This document shows, piece by piece, positions 44,614 through 53,825 of a stretch of 58,093 nucleotides of DNA. Position 1 is the first letter of the stretch; each line of letters begins with the position of its first letter. The notes beneath the pieces were generated by a model. That model did not search any database, had not been told where the DNA came from, and worked only from the letters and a program-made list of their open reading frames with translations. This DNA is from Actinomycetota bacterium (lineage in GTDB: Bacteria > Actinomycetota > Acidimicrobiia > Acidimicrobiales > Ilumatobacteraceae). The stretch lies in contig JAUSLV010000032.1 of the NCBI GenBank assembly GCA_030645495.1, positions 1 to 58,093 on the forward strand, read 5' to 3'. The translations under genes were made by a program, and so were the position numbers.

Positions 44614-47148
44614 GTGAATCCGTACCGCCTGCCCCGCAGCGTCGTTCCCCACCGCTACACCCTGGCGCTCGAGCCCGATCTCGCCGCGGCCACGTTCCTC
44701 GGCCACGTGATCATCGACGCCAACATCAACGAAACGGTCGAGCAGATCGTGCTCAACGCGATCGAACTCGACGTGCACGAGGTGAAGGTGGGCGGCGACG
44801 TCTGCGAGTTCAGCCTCGACGAAGCCACCGAACGGCTCACGATCAACGCCGTCCTCGAGGCGGGCACCACGTCGATCGAGATCACGTTCGTGGGCGTGCT
44901 CAACGACAAGCTGCGCGGCTGGTACCGCAGCACGTTCGTCGATGCCGACGGTAACCAGCAGGTGATCGCCACCAGCCAGATGCAGGCCACCGACTGCCGC
45001 CGCGCCTTCCCGTGTTTCGACGAGCCCGACTTCAAGGCGGTGTTCGACATCACGCTGATCATCGAGCCGCACCTGCTGGCCGTCAGCAACGGCCCCGAGG
45101 TCGAGCGGGCACCTGCCCCCAACGGCAAGCTCGCGGTGCGGTTCGCCGAGACGATGCCCATGAGCACCTACCTCGTCGCCGTCGTCGTCGGCCCGCTCGA
45201 GGCCACCGAGCCGGTGCTGGTGCCACGCGTCGACGACCCCGAGCACCCGATCGAGTTGCGCATCATCCACGTGCCGGGCAAGGGCCACCTCACCGCCTTC
45301 GGCCTCGACGTGGGTGCCTTCGCGCTCACGTGGTACCAGCAGTACTACGGCATCGCCTACCCCACCGAGAAGTGCGACATGCTGGCGCTGCCCGACTTCG
45401 CCGCCGGCGCGATGGAGAACCTGGGCTGCATCACGTATCGCGAGAACCTGCTGCTGGCCGACCCGGCCGCCTCCACCCAGATGGAGCTGCAGAACCTCGC
45501 CGACGTGATCACCCACGAACTGGCGCACATGTGGTTCGGCGACCTAGTGACGATGAAGTGGTGGAACGGCATCTGGCTGAACGAGGCGTTCGCGACGTTC
45601 ATGGAGGTCGCCTGTTGCGACGTGTACCGCCCCGACTGGCAGCGCTGGGCGGCGTTCAGCCTGGAACGCAGCGCCGCGTTCGAGGTGGATTCGCTCACCA
45701 GCACCCGCACCGTCGAGTTCCCCGTGGAGAAGCCGGCCGACTGCGACGGCATGTTCGACGTGCTCACGTACCAGAAGGGTGGTTCGCTGCTGCGCATGCT
45801 CGAGCAGTACCTCACACCCGAGGTGTTCCGGCAAGGCGTCGGCCACTACCTGTCGGCCCACGAGTACGGCAACACCGAGACCAGCGACCTGTGGGACCGC
45901 ATCGAGGAAGTGGTCAACGAAGGCGGCGGCCCCGCCACCCCGGTGCGCAGCCTGATGGACAGCTGGATCTGGCAGGCGGGCTACCCGCTCGTGTCGGCCC
46001 GCATCGACGGTGCCCACCTCGTGCTCGGGCAGCAGCGCTTCGCCTACGGCGACACCGACGACGACACCCTGTTCGTGGTGCCGGTGCACGTGCTCATCGA
46101 CGGCGTGGAGGTCAAGGTGCTGCTCGACGGGGCATCTCTCCACGTGCCGCTGGCGTCGCCCGACAGCAGCGTCGTCGTCAACGCCGGCGGGCACGGCTAC
46201 TTCCGCGTCGCCTACGACGCCACGCTGCGCAGCCGCCTGCTGGGCCCCGGCCTCGCCGACCTGACGGTGATCGACCGCTACAACCTCGTCGACGATGCAT
46301 GGAACGAAGTGGTGGCCGGCCGCCTCGCCGCAGCCGAGTTCGTCACGTTCGTGGAGGGCTTCGCGAACGATCGCGACCTGGCTGTGTGGCAGGCGATCAT
46401 GATCGGCCTGCGCGGCGTGGGTCGCCTCGTGGACGGCGCCCCCTACGCCGCGCTCCAGCAGCGCATCGCCGCGCTCGTGCGCCCTGCCCTCAACGATCTG
46501 GGCTGGACCCCTGCCGAGGGCGAGACCGACCTGCGCGCCAAGCTGCGCGGCCTGCTGGTGGGCGCACTCGCCGTGCTGGGTGGCGACACCGACGCACAGC
46601 AACGGTGCCGCGACCTGATGAGCACGAGCACCGAGCCCGAGCTGGTGGCCGCCGCCACCAATGCGATCGCGGCCAACGGCACCGACGCCGACTACGAGCA
46701 GTTCCTGCAGCAGTTCCGCACCGCGGCCACTCCGCAAGAGCAGCTGCGCTTCATGTACGCGCTCGCCGAGTTCCCCACCCGCGAGCAGATCGAGCGCACC
46801 ATCCAGCTGTCGCTGTCGGGCGAGGTGCGCACACAGAACGCGCCGTTCCTGCTGAACCGTTGCATCGCCAACCGCTGGCACGGCGAGTACGCCTGGCAGC
46901 AGGTGCGCCAGCACTGGGCGGAGGCGAACGACAAATTCCCCAACAACACGATCGTGCGCATGATCGACACAGTGAAGCTGCTCACCGCACCGGCCGTCGT
47001 GGCCGACGTGCAGAGCTTCTTCTCCGAGCACCCCATCCCGCAGGCCGCCAAGACGCTCGACCAGGTGCTCGAGCGCCAGCGCACCAACGCCGCGCTGCTG
47101 GCCCGCGAGAACGAACGGCTCAGCTCGGCGTTGTCGGCACGAGGCTGA
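44614..47148 (+). CDS. pepN: M1-family zinc aminopeptidase (aminopeptidase N type)
   Basis: 844 residues from GTG 44614. The N-terminal beta domain begins NPYRLPRSVVPHRYTLALEPD. The substrate-binding GAMEN motif is at 265-269 (GAMENLGCITYRE). The zinc motif HELAH is at 301-305 with the third ligand Glu324 in WLNEAF, giving HEXXH-X18-E. A long helical C-terminal domain with ERAP1-like features fills residues 520-840. It removes N-terminal residues from peptides in the cytosol. Its 3' end overlaps the convergent MBL gene by 29 nt. Confidence 0.95.
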   Translation: MNPYRLPRSVVPHRYTLALEPDLAAATFLGHVIIDANINETVEQIVLNAIELDVHEVKVGGDVCEFSLDEATERLTINAVLEAGTTSIEITFVGVLNDKLRGWYRSTFVDADGNQQVIATSQMQATDCRRAFPCFDEPDFKAVFDITLIIEPHLLAVSNGPEVERAPAPNGKLAVRFAETMPMSTYLVAVVVGPLEATEPVLVPRVDDPEHPIELRIIHVPGKGHLTAFGLDVGAFALTWYQQYYGIAYPTEKCDMLALPDFAAGAMENLGCITYRENLLLADPAASTQMELQNLADVITHELAHMWFGDLVTMKWWNGIWLNEAFATFMEVACCDVYRPDWQRWAAFSLERSAAFEVDSLTSTRTVEFPVEKPADCDGMFDVLTYQKGGSLLRMLEQYLTPEVFRQGVGHYLSAHEYGNTETSDLWDRIEEVVNEGGGPATPVRSLMDSWIWQAGYPLVSARIDGAHLVLGQQRFAYGDTDDDTLFVVPVHVLIDGVEVKVLLDGASLHVPLASPDSSVVVNAGGHGYFRVAYDATLRSRLLGPGLADLTVIDRYNLVDDAWNEVVAGRLAAAEFVTFVEGFANDRDLAVWQAIMIGLRGVGRLVDGAPYAALQQRIAALVRPALNDLGWTPAEGETDLRAKLRGLLVGALAVLGGDTDAQQRCRDLMSTSTEPELVAAATNAIAANGTDADYEQFLQQFRTAATPQEQLRFMYALAEFPTREQIERTIQLSLSGEVRTQNAPFLLNRCIANRWHGEYAWQQVRQHWAEANDKFPNNTIVRMIDTVKLLTAPAVVADVQSFFSEHPIPQAAKTLDQVLERQRTNAALLARENERLSSALSARG

Positions 47149-48529
47149 GCAACTCACCCAACCCGGGCGCCACTGCCACCCAGTCGAGTTCCTGCTCGAT
47201 GCGGTCGTGCAACGCCTTCGCGGCCGACGGCTCGCCGTGCACCACGAACACACCGCTCGGCTCGCGCGTGGCGGTGCCCAGCCAGGCCACCAGTTCGTCG
47301 GCGTCGGCGTGCACCGAGAAACCGGTGAGGTCGCAGATCTCGGCGCGCACGCGCACGTACTGGCCATGGATCTTCAGGCTGGTGGCACCCTCCAACAGTT
47401 GCCGACCGCGGGTGCCCTCGGCCTGGAACCCCACCAGCGCCACGGTGTTACGCGCGTCGGGCAGGAACCTGGCGAGGTGGTGCACCACTCGCCCGCCGCT
47501 GGCCATCCCCGCACCGGCGATGATCACCGCGGAACCATGACGGCGGCTCACCGCCTTCGACCCTTCGGTGTCGCTCACTTCTTCCAGCGCCGGGAGGTCG
47601 ATGATCTCCGGGTGCCCCTGGAACTCGCTGCGCACGTCGGCCGCTTCGTCGGCCAGCGCCGCGCGGTAGATCGTGAGCGCGGCCAGCGCCATCGGGCTGT
47701 CGAGGAAGATCGGGATCGCGGGCAGCCGCCCGGCCGTGTGCAGGCGGTGCAGATGGAACAGCAGCACCTCCGTGCGGTCGACGGCGAACGCGGGGATCAC
47801 CACCACGCCGCCGCGATCGGCGGTGCGGGTGATCACCTCGGCCAGGCGATCCACCGTGTCGTCGCTGAGGTGCCGGCGGTCGCCATAGGTCGACTCGACC
47901 ATCACCCAGTCGGCGTCACCGATCGGTACGGGTGGCCGCAGGAACGGGTGCTGCTGGCGGCCGAGGTCGCCGCTGCACACCATCGTGGCCGCGCCCACGC
48001 GTAGCCGGGTGACCGCCGCGCCGAGGATGTGCCCGGCCGGCTGGAACACGGCCTCGATGCCCGGGGCGGGTTGGAACGGCTGATCGAACGCCACGGGGTG
48101 CAGCAGGTCGAGCGCGGCCCACGCGTCGTCCTCGGTGTACAGCGGGAGAGCCGGGTGGTGCTTCGAGTAGCCCTTGCGGTTGGCGTAGCCCGCTTCCTCC
48201 TCCAGCAGGCGGCCGCTGTCGGGCAGCACCACCGACATCAACTTCCCCGTGTCGTAGGTGACGAACACCGGGCCGCCGAAGCCCTGCTTCATCAGCCGCG
48301 GCAGGTACCCGCAGTGGTCGAGGTGGGCGTGGGTGATCACGATCGCGTCGAGCGTCGACGGATCGAGCGGGAACGGCTGCCAGTTGCGCTCGCGGAACTC
48401 CTTGAGGCCTTGGAACAGGCCGCAGTCGAGCAGGATCCGCGAGGCACCCACCTCCAGCAGATGACGGCTTCCCGTCACGGTGCCCACGCCACCCAACGAC
48501 GTCAGCGTCAGTGGTGCAATGGCTTCCAT
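47120..48529 (-). CDS. Metallo-beta-lactamase-fold RNA-processing protein with beta-CASP domain
   Basis: 469 residues from ATG 48529. It begins LTLTSLGGVGTVTGSRHLLEVG, the typical start of CPSF/Ysh1-like bacterial proteins. Zinc ligands are in ITHAHLDHCGYLPRL, AGHILGAAV and GDLG; the beta-CASP motifs follow with VVVIPAFAVDRTEVLL, SPMALAALTIYR, AGAGMASGGRVVHHLARFL, FSVHADADELVAW and VVHGEPSAAKAL. These proteins are endo- or exoribonucleases, related to bacterial TTHA0252. It follows the GH114 gene by 7 nt and is probably in the same operon. Confidence 0.92.
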   Translation of the reverse strand: MEAIAPLTLTSLGGVGTVTGSRHLLEVGASRILLDCGLFQGLKEFRERNWQPFPLDPSTLDAIVITHAHLDHCGYLPRLMKQGFGGPVFVTYDTGKLMSVVLPDSGRLLEEEAGYANRKGYSKHHPALPLYTEDDAWAALDLLHPVAFDQPFQPAPGIEAVFQPAGHILGAAVTRLRVGAATMVCSGDLGRQQHPFLRPPVPIGDADWVMVESTYGDRRHLSDDTVDRLAEVITRTADRGGVVVIPAFAVDRTEVLLFHLHRLHTAGRLPAIPIFLDSPMALAALTIYRAALADEAADVRSEFQGHPEIIDLPALEEVSDTEGSKAVSRRHGSAVIIAGAGMASGGRVVHHLARFLPDARNTVALVGFQAEGTRGRQLLEGATSLKIHGQYVRVRAEICDLTGFSVHADADELVAWLGTATREPSGVFVVHGEPSAAKALHDRIEQELDWVAVAPGLGELLSLVPTTPS

Positions 48530-48536
48530 GGCTGCA

Positions 48537-49340
48537 TTACGCACCCGATGTGGCCGAGTCGGCAAGAGCCGAAGGGCAGGTGGAGTACACGTAGCCCGGG
48601 TCGAGGGGCGTGGACAGGCCCAGGTCGCGCAGCACCACCGACGCGTTCGGCCCGAGAACGGCACACGCTGTGGCCAAGCCCTCAGCGGTGTACTCGATCG
48701 CCAACACCTGATCGCCGTAGGCCTGCTGGAACGCCGCGCACTCGTCGTACTCACCGCACTGCTCGACCACTGCGAAGTCGAAGCCGATCGGGGCGCCCAG
48801 TAGTTCCGCCGTGTTCTTCTGCCCGGCAGCCAGTCCGGTGTCGTGGGCCGCGTTCACCAGTGCGGTCGCGTAGCGCACCGTCTCCGCCTGGCCGAAGGGC
48901 AGGTCCTCGAACCGGCTGAACGTGTCGAGGTTGTCGAACTCGACGGCGTCGAAGCGCTTCGCCGCGCACGTCTCGATCATCTCCCGTGCCCGCTGCAGCG
49001 CACGGCCCCTGCTGGCCGCGGTGGACAGGTCGATCACGAACTCACCGGGCCACGCGGGGTCTTCGAACTCGGTGACCACCTCGGCCGGCCACTCGACCTC
49101 GGGCTGGCTCTGGAACGCGTTGACGTAGCAGATCGCGTAGACCCCGCCGCCAGGAGGTGTACCACCCTCCCAGTCGCGAGCCACCACCGTCACGCCCGCG
49201 GGCAATGGCGCGTCGCCACCGAGCTGGTAGTCGAACGCGGCGCCCGCGGGTGGTAGCCGCACCTCGCGCGCAACCTGCTCGACGCCGCCCGACGAGCAGG
49301 CGGCGACGAGCAGCAGCGCCGCGAACGGTGCCCGCGTCAG
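48537..49340 (-). CDS. GH114 (endo-alpha-1,4-polygalactosaminidase-like) lipoprotein, CTG start proposed
   Basis: 267 residues. No ATG, GTG or TTG occurs near the start in this frame; the only fitting codon is CTG 49340, which overlaps the acyl-CoA ligase stop as CTGA. It gives an ideal lipoprotein signal (LTRAPFAALLLVAACSS, Cys15). The GH114 barrel shows FDYQLGGDAPLPAGVTVVARDW, VYAICYVNAFQ, FVIDLSTAASRGRALQ, CAAKRFDAVEFDNLDTFSRF with the conserved Asp/Glu, AAGQKNTAELLG, and FAVVEQCGEYDECAAFQ. GH114 enzymes cleave galactosamine-containing polysaccharides, often from biofilms. It should be anchored on the outside of the membrane. Confidence 0.82.
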   Translation of the reverse strand: MTRAPFAALLLVAACSSGGVEQVAREVRLPPAGAAFDYQLGGDAPLPAGVTVVARDWEGGTPPGGGVYAICYVNAFQSQPEVEWPAEVVTEFEDPAWPGEFVIDLSTAASRGRALQRAREMIETCAAKRFDAVEFDNLDTFSRFEDLPFGQAETVRYATALVNAAHDTGLAAGQKNTAELLGAPIGFDFAVVEQCGEYDECAAFQQAYGDQVLAIEYTAEGLATACAVLGPNASVVLRDLGLSTPLDPGYVYSTCPSALADSATSGA

Positions 49341-50965
49341 GCCAGTTGCTCCACGTCGAGGTCGCCGGCGGTGTTCTTGGCGCGCAGCACCTTCTTGTCG
49401 AACTTGCCGACGCTGGTCTTGGGCACCTCGCTGACGAACGACCAGCGCTCGGGCACCCAGAACTTGGCGGTGCGCTCGGTGAGCCACGCGCGCAACTCCT
49501 CGGCGGTGACCGCGGCGCCCGGCTTCAGCACCACGCAGGCCAGCGGGCGTTCGTCCCAGCGGTCGTCGGGCACGCCGATCACGGCAGCCTCCAACACCGC
49601 CGGGTGGCCCATGATCGTGTTCTCCAGATCCACCGAGCTGACCCACTCGCCGCCCGACTTGATCACGTCCTTGGCCCGGTCGCTGATCATCACGTAACCG
49701 TTGGGGGCCACGCTGGCCACGTCGCCCGTGCACAGCCAACCGTCGTGGAACTTGCTGGCGTCGTTCGACTTGCCGTCGGGGTCGTAGTACGAGCCGGTGA
49801 TCCACGAGCCGCGCACCTCGATCTCACCCAGCGACTCGCCGTCCCACGGCTGCACGGCGCCCGTGTCGTCGGTGATCCGCAACTCGACCCCCGGCAGGAT
49901 GCGGCCGGTCTTCACCCGCCAGTCGGTCTCGCTGAGCACACCCATCTCCTTGGGCGGGTGGCCGATCGCGCACACCGGGCTGGTCTCGGTCATCCCCCAG
50001 CCCTGCACCAGCGGCAGGTCCCACTGGGCGCGGAAGCCGTCGATCAGGCCACGAGGCACGGCCGAGCCGCCGCACATCACCAGCCGGAACGACGACATGT
50101 CGGTGTTCGGCGCGTTGTGCAGCAGGTCGTTCAGCACGGTGGGCACCGCGCCGGTGAGCGTGGGCCGCGTGTCGGTGATGATCCGCGAGATCGGCGCCGC
50201 CTGCAGGAACTGCTGGGGGAACACCAGATCCGCGCCCACCATCCACGCGGCGTACGGCGTGCCCCACGCGTTGGCGTGGAACATCGGCACGATCACCAGC
50301 ATGCGGTCGCGCTCGGCGAGCGCGATGTTGGTGGTGGAGGTGACCATCAGCGAGTGCATGTACGTGCTGCGGTGGCTGTACATCACCCCCTTGGGGTTGC
50401 CCGTGGTGCCGCTGGTGTAACACATCGCCGCGCCGGTCTTCTCGGACAGCTCGGGGTACACGTAGCCGGGCACCTCGGCGGCCAGCAGCTCGTCGTAGTC
50501 GAGCAGGCCCTCGCCCAGGCTGCTGGCGTCGCCAGGCCCCTTCACGATGATGTGCTGCACATTGGGCAGCTGGTCGCGCACCCGCGCCAGCAGCGGCGCG
50601 ATCGAGGCGTCGACGATGATCACCTTGTCGTCGGCGTGGTTGATCACGAACGCCAACTGCTCGGGGAACAGGCGGATGTTCAGCGTGTGCAGCACGGCAC
50701 CCATGCACGGGATGGCCAGGTAGGCCTCCATGTGCGTCTGGTTGTTCCACAGGAACGTGCCCACCCGGTCGCCCTCCGCGATGCCCAGCCGAGTGAGGGC
50801 GGCAGCGAGTTGGTCGGCGCGATCGGCCACCTGCGAATAGGTGGATTCCACGTAGCCGTCGCCGGTGAACGTGATGATCTTGCTGTTCGCGTGCACCTGC
50901 CGCCCGTAACGGAAGATCGGCGCGATCGTGAGCTGGTAGTCGTCTTGCATGGTGCTGTGGAGCAT
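49337..50965 (-). CDS. Long/medium-chain fatty-acid-CoA ligase (AMP-forming)
   Basis: 542 residues from ATG 50965 (ATG 50950 is an alternative), 8 nt after a TATTCT -10. ANL motifs are MCYTSGTTGNPKGVMYSHRS (P-loop, A3), QGWGMTETSPVC (A5), DGWLCTGDVASVAPNGYVMISDRAKDVIKSGGEWVSS (A7-A8) and KTSVGKFDKKVLR with the catalytic Lys (A10). The block TLTGAVPTVLNDLL is typical of the AlkK/FadD3-like medium-chain group. It activates a carboxylic acid to acyl-CoA, and could feed the crotonase-type enzymes encoded at 29-31 kb. Confidence 0.93.
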   Translation of the reverse strand: MLHSTMQDDYQLTIAPIFRYGRQVHANSKIITFTGDGYVESTYSQVADRADQLAAALTRLGIAEGDRVGTFLWNNQTHMEAYLAIPCMGAVLHTLNIRLFPEQLAFVINHADDKVIIVDASIAPLLARVRDQLPNVQHIIVKGPGDASSLGEGLLDYDELLAAEVPGYVYPELSEKTGAAMCYTSGTTGNPKGVMYSHRSTYMHSLMVTSTTNIALAERDRMLVIVPMFHANAWGTPYAAWMVGADLVFPQQFLQAAPISRIITDTRPTLTGAVPTVLNDLLHNAPNTDMSSFRLVMCGGSAVPRGLIDGFRAQWDLPLVQGWGMTETSPVCAIGHPPKEMGVLSETDWRVKTGRILPGVELRITDDTGAVQPWDGESLGEIEVRGSWITGSYYDPDGKSNDASKFHDGWLCTGDVASVAPNGYVMISDRAKDVIKSGGEWVSSVDLENTIMGHPAVLEAAVIGVPDDRWDERPLACVVLKPGAAVTAEELRAWLTERTAKFWVPERWSFVSEVPKTSVGKFDKKVLRAKNTAGDLDVEQLA

Positions 50966-50972
50966 GAACCGG

Positions 50973-50979
50973 CAGAATA
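50973..50979. promoter_or_regulatory. Shared divergent -10 region of the acyl-CoA ligase and thrH genes
   Basis: CAGAATA reads as TATTCT on the minus strand (50979-50974), 8 nt before ATG 50965, and as CAGAAT on the plus strand (50973-50978), 8 nt before GTG 50987. The two elements overlap almost completely. Confidence 0.5.
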
Positions 50980-50986
50980 GGCGACC

Positions 50987-51607
50987 GTGAACGTCCCCCT
51001 CGCCCCGCAGCAGACCATCGTCACCCTCGACCTCGAGGGTGTGATGGTGCCGGAGATCTGGATCGCGGTGGCCGAGCGCACCGGCATCGACGCCTTGCGG
51101 CGCACCACCCGCGACGAACCCGACTACGACGTGCTGATGCGCGGCCGGCTGGCGCTGCTGGAGCAGCACGGACTGACGATGAGCACGATCGCCGACGTGA
51201 TCGCCGGGCTGCAGCCGATGGAGGGCGCCAAGGCGTTCCTCGACAACCTGCGCGCCCGCACCCAGGTGATCATCCTCAGCGACACGTTCGAACAGTTCGC
51301 GGCACCGCTGATGCGCCAGTTGGGCATGCCCGCGATCCTGTGCCACCAGCTGATCGTGCGCGACGACCGGATCGTCGACTACGCGCTGCGCATGCCCGAC
51401 CAGAAGCGCCACGCGGTCGAGGCCTTCCGCGGCCTCAACTACCGGGTGGTGGCGGCGGGCGACTCGTACAACGACTCGGCGATGCTGGGCGCCGCGCACG
51501 CCGGCTTCTGGTTCCACGCGCCCGACTCGATCGCCACCCAGTTCCCGCAGTTCCCCGCCACACACACCTACGCCGAGCTCACCGACGCGATCCTCGGGGC
51601 ACTGTGA
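50987..51607 (+). CDS. thrH: ThrH-type HAD phosphatase (phosphoserine phosphatase/homoserine phosphotransferase)
   Basis: 206 residues from GTG 50987. HAD motif I is VTLDLEGVMVPEIWIAVAERTGI; the first catalytic Asp is followed by Leu-Glu, as in ThrH, rather than DxD. Motif II is VIILSDTFEQFAAPL, the motif III Lys is in DQKRHAV, and motif IV is VVAAGDSYNDSAML. ThrH hydrolyses phosphoserine and can pass the phosphate to homoserine. The next gene overlaps its stop in a GTGA. Confidence 0.92.
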   Translation: MNVPLAPQQTIVTLDLEGVMVPEIWIAVAERTGIDALRRTTRDEPDYDVLMRGRLALLEQHGLTMSTIADVIAGLQPMEGAKAFLDNLRARTQVIILSDTFEQFAAPLMRQLGMPAILCHQLIVRDDRIVDYALRMPDQKRHAVEAFRGLNYRVVAAGDSYNDSAMLGAAHAGFWFHAPDSIATQFPQFPATHTYAELTDAILGAL

Positions 51608-52944
51608 TCCGCGAACTGGTCGCCACCACCGCCCGCGACGAACGCTGCCCATCGATCGCCTGGGCAGTGGTGCGCGATGGCGCGATCGTGGACGGCGAGT
51701 CGCTCGACACGGTGTACCGCATCGCCTCGATGACCAAGAGCTTCACCAGCGCCGCCGTGCTGGCACTGCGCGACGAAGGGGTACTCGCCCTCGACGAGCC
51801 GGTGGCCGCCTATGCCCCCGAACTGGCGGCCGTGCGCGGCCCCGCCGGCTCGGCGCCGATCACGCTGCGCCGGTTGATGTCGATGGCGGCCGGCCTCGCC
51901 ACCGACGACGCGTGGGCCGACCGCCACCTCGACATCACCGCCGGCGAGATCGACCAGCTCTACGCCGCCGGCCCGGCGTTCGCCTGCCGGCCCGACGAGC
52001 GCTTCGAGTACAGCAACCTCGGGTTCGGGATGATCGGCAGGGTGGTGCAGCGAGTCACCGGGCGCACGGTGCAGCAGCACGTCAGCGATCGCTTCCTGGT
52101 GCCGCTGGGTATGCACGACACCACCTGGCTGCAACCCGCGCACGACCGCTGGGCGCGCCCGCACCGCGTGGAGGACGGCACGATCGTGCCCGACCTGCCC
52201 GCACCGCTGGACGACGGCGAGATTGCCCCGATGGGTGGCCTGTGGAGCACGGTGGCCGACCTGACGAGATGGATCACCTGGCTCGACGCGGCCAACCACC
52301 CAGGCGCCGACGACGACCACCCGTTGCGCAGCGCGTCGCGCCGCGAGATGCAGCGGATCAACACCTACATCGGGATCGCCGAGTCGGCCGGGCACGCCAG
52401 CCCGGCCGGGTACGGCTTCGGCCTGAACCTGCGCGACGACGCCACGCTGGGCATGGTGGTTGCCCACAGCGGCGGCCTGCCCGGGTACGGCAGCAACATG
52501 CGCTGGATCGCCGGCCGTGGCGTCGGGGCGATCGCCCTCGCCAACACCACGTACGCGCCGATGTCGGAACTGACACTGAAGATGCTGCACGTGCTGCACG
52601 GCCAAGGATTGGTGCCTGCGGCGGCGGCACCAGCAGCCCCGTTGCTGCAGGCTGCGGCCGAGCGCCTGGTGGCACTGCTGAACGCGTGGGACGACGCTGC
52701 CGCGGCGGCGCTGTTCGCCGACAACGTGGGGCTCGACGAGTCGTTGGCCCGCAGGGCTGCTGCCGCGGCCCGGGTGCTGGACGTGCACGGCCCGCTCACG
52801 TTGCAGGCGGTGCGGCCCGATCAGGCCACCAGCGGCGTGTTGGCCGTGTGCGGCGCCACCAGCGGCACCACGTTGCACATCGAGGTGCAACTCAGCCCCG
52901 AACCCGCGGCAGGCGTGCAGTGGTACGAAGTGCAGCCCACCTGA
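51604..52944 (+). CDS. Beta-lactamase-fold serine hydrolase (class C/esterase type)
   Basis: 446 residues from GTG 51604 (GTGA overlap with thrH). Catalytic motifs are SMTK (Ser42, Lys45), YSN (Tyr136) and HSGG in VVAHSGGLPGYGSNM. There is no signal peptide, so it is probably cytosolic and more likely an esterase, D-aminopeptidase or peptidase than a beta-lactamase. The C-terminal 110 residues form an extra beta-rich/helical domain as in DUF3471-type extensions. Translational coupling to thrH is unexplained. Confidence 0.87.
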   Translation: MIRELVATTARDERCPSIAWAVVRDGAIVDGESLDTVYRIASMTKSFTSAAVLALRDEGVLALDEPVAAYAPELAAVRGPAGSAPITLRRLMSMAAGLATDDAWADRHLDITAGEIDQLYAAGPAFACRPDERFEYSNLGFGMIGRVVQRVTGRTVQQHVSDRFLVPLGMHDTTWLQPAHDRWARPHRVEDGTIVPDLPAPLDDGEIAPMGGLWSTVADLTRWITWLDAANHPGADDDHPLRSASRREMQRINTYIGIAESAGHASPAGYGFGLNLRDDATLGMVVAHSGGLPGYGSNMRWIAGRGVGAIALANTTYAPMSELTLKMLHVLHGQGLVPAAAAPAAPLLQAAAERLVALLNAWDDAAAAALFADNVGLDESLARRAAAAARVLDVHGPLTLQAVRPDQATSGVLAVCGATSGTTLHIEVQLSPEPAAGVQWYEVQPT

Positions 52945-53721
52945 TCAGGCCAGCGTGAGCGCGCCCAGCGCGGTAGTGGGGTCGGCCAGATCGTCGACGA
53001 TGTCGAAGTGGTGCCGCCCGCTGCACTCCAGTGGGCGAGCCCCGATCCGCTCCGCGTAGGCCAGGCCCTGGGCACGGAACGCATCCGTGTCGTTGTCGCC
53101 CCAGGCCACCACGATGTCGGCCACCGTGCCCGGCCGGGAGCGAATCGGCAGCAGCAGCGGGCTGAGGCCTGCGGCCGAGCGTTCGTCGAGGTCCAGCGGC
53201 TCGTTCACCGTGGTGTGCACCAACGGGCGCAGGTCGTACACCCCGCTCACCAGCACCAACCGGTCGATCGCCAGCGGCGCGGCCTGCACCAGCGACGCCA
53301 TCGCCGCCAGGTGCGCGCCCGCCGAGTGACCGGCCAGCACCACTCGCCGCGCTCCCAGCGCGGCCAGGGCAGCCAAGCCGGCGGTGCACTCGGCCACCAT
53401 CTGCTCGATACCTGCGTCGGGGGCCAGCGTGTACTCGAGCGCGGCGTACGACCAGCCGAGGCGAGCGAGCGGGGGAGCCAGGAACAGCGACTCGCCGGCG
53501 CTGAGCGCCTGCCAATAGCCCCCGTGCACGAACACCAGCAGCGGCGCACCCTCGGCAGCGGGCACCACCAGCCCCGACACACCCTCGCTGCCGAGTGGCC
53601 GGACCACGACCCCCAGTTGCACCCGCGCCTCGACGCTGCGTGCCTGGTAATCGGCCACGAACGGCTCGGCGCTGCCGCCGGCTCGAGAGCTGGGCGAGTA
53701 CTCCCGTTCGAGGTTGTCCAC
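52945..53721 (-). CDS. Alpha/beta hydrolase, kynurenine-formamidase-like
   Basis: 258 residues from GTG 53721, which follows a TACGCT -10 (53735-53730) by 8 nt; an in-frame ATG at 53757 lies upstream of that -10. The start NLEREYSPSSRAGG matches the arylformamidase style N-terminus. Motifs are LLVFVHGGYWQAL (HGG oxyanion), VVLAGHSAGAHLAAM (nucleophile Ser), an Asp in VVAWGDNDTDAFR and the His in GRHHFDIVDD. Likely a small-ester or formamide hydrolase; no other kynurenine pathway gene is nearby, so the substrate is open. Confidence 0.87.
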   Translation of the reverse strand: MDNLEREYSPSSRAGGSAEPFVADYQARSVEARVQLGVVVRPLGSEGVSGLVVPAAEGAPLLVFVHGGYWQALSAGESLFLAPPLARLGWSYAALEYTLAPDAGIEQMVAECTAGLAALAALGARRVVLAGHSAGAHLAAMASLVQAAPLAIDRLVLVSGVYDLRPLVHTTVNEPLDLDERSAAGLSPLLLPIRSRPGTVADIVVAWGDNDTDAFRAQGLAYAERIGARPLECSGRHHFDIVDDLADPTTALGALTLA

Positions 53722-53825
53722 AGGACCCGAGCGTAGGCCACGAACGACGTAGAGCAATTGGTCCCATCCGCCTGGGCCGTGCGCCCCTGCTACTTCACTG
53801 GACCTCTGGGAGTAACGTCTGGAGC

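Noticed and set aside
45012-47540. An 842-codon open frame overlapping the aminopeptidase
   Set aside because: It is an Arg/Pro/Gly-rich +1 shadow of a GC-rich gene; the other frame carries GAMEN and HEXXH motifs.
49157-50980. A 607-codon open frame on the plus strand across the acyl-CoA ligase gene
   Set aside because: His/Arg/Val-rich shadow with no motif; the ligase on the minus strand has all ANL motifs.
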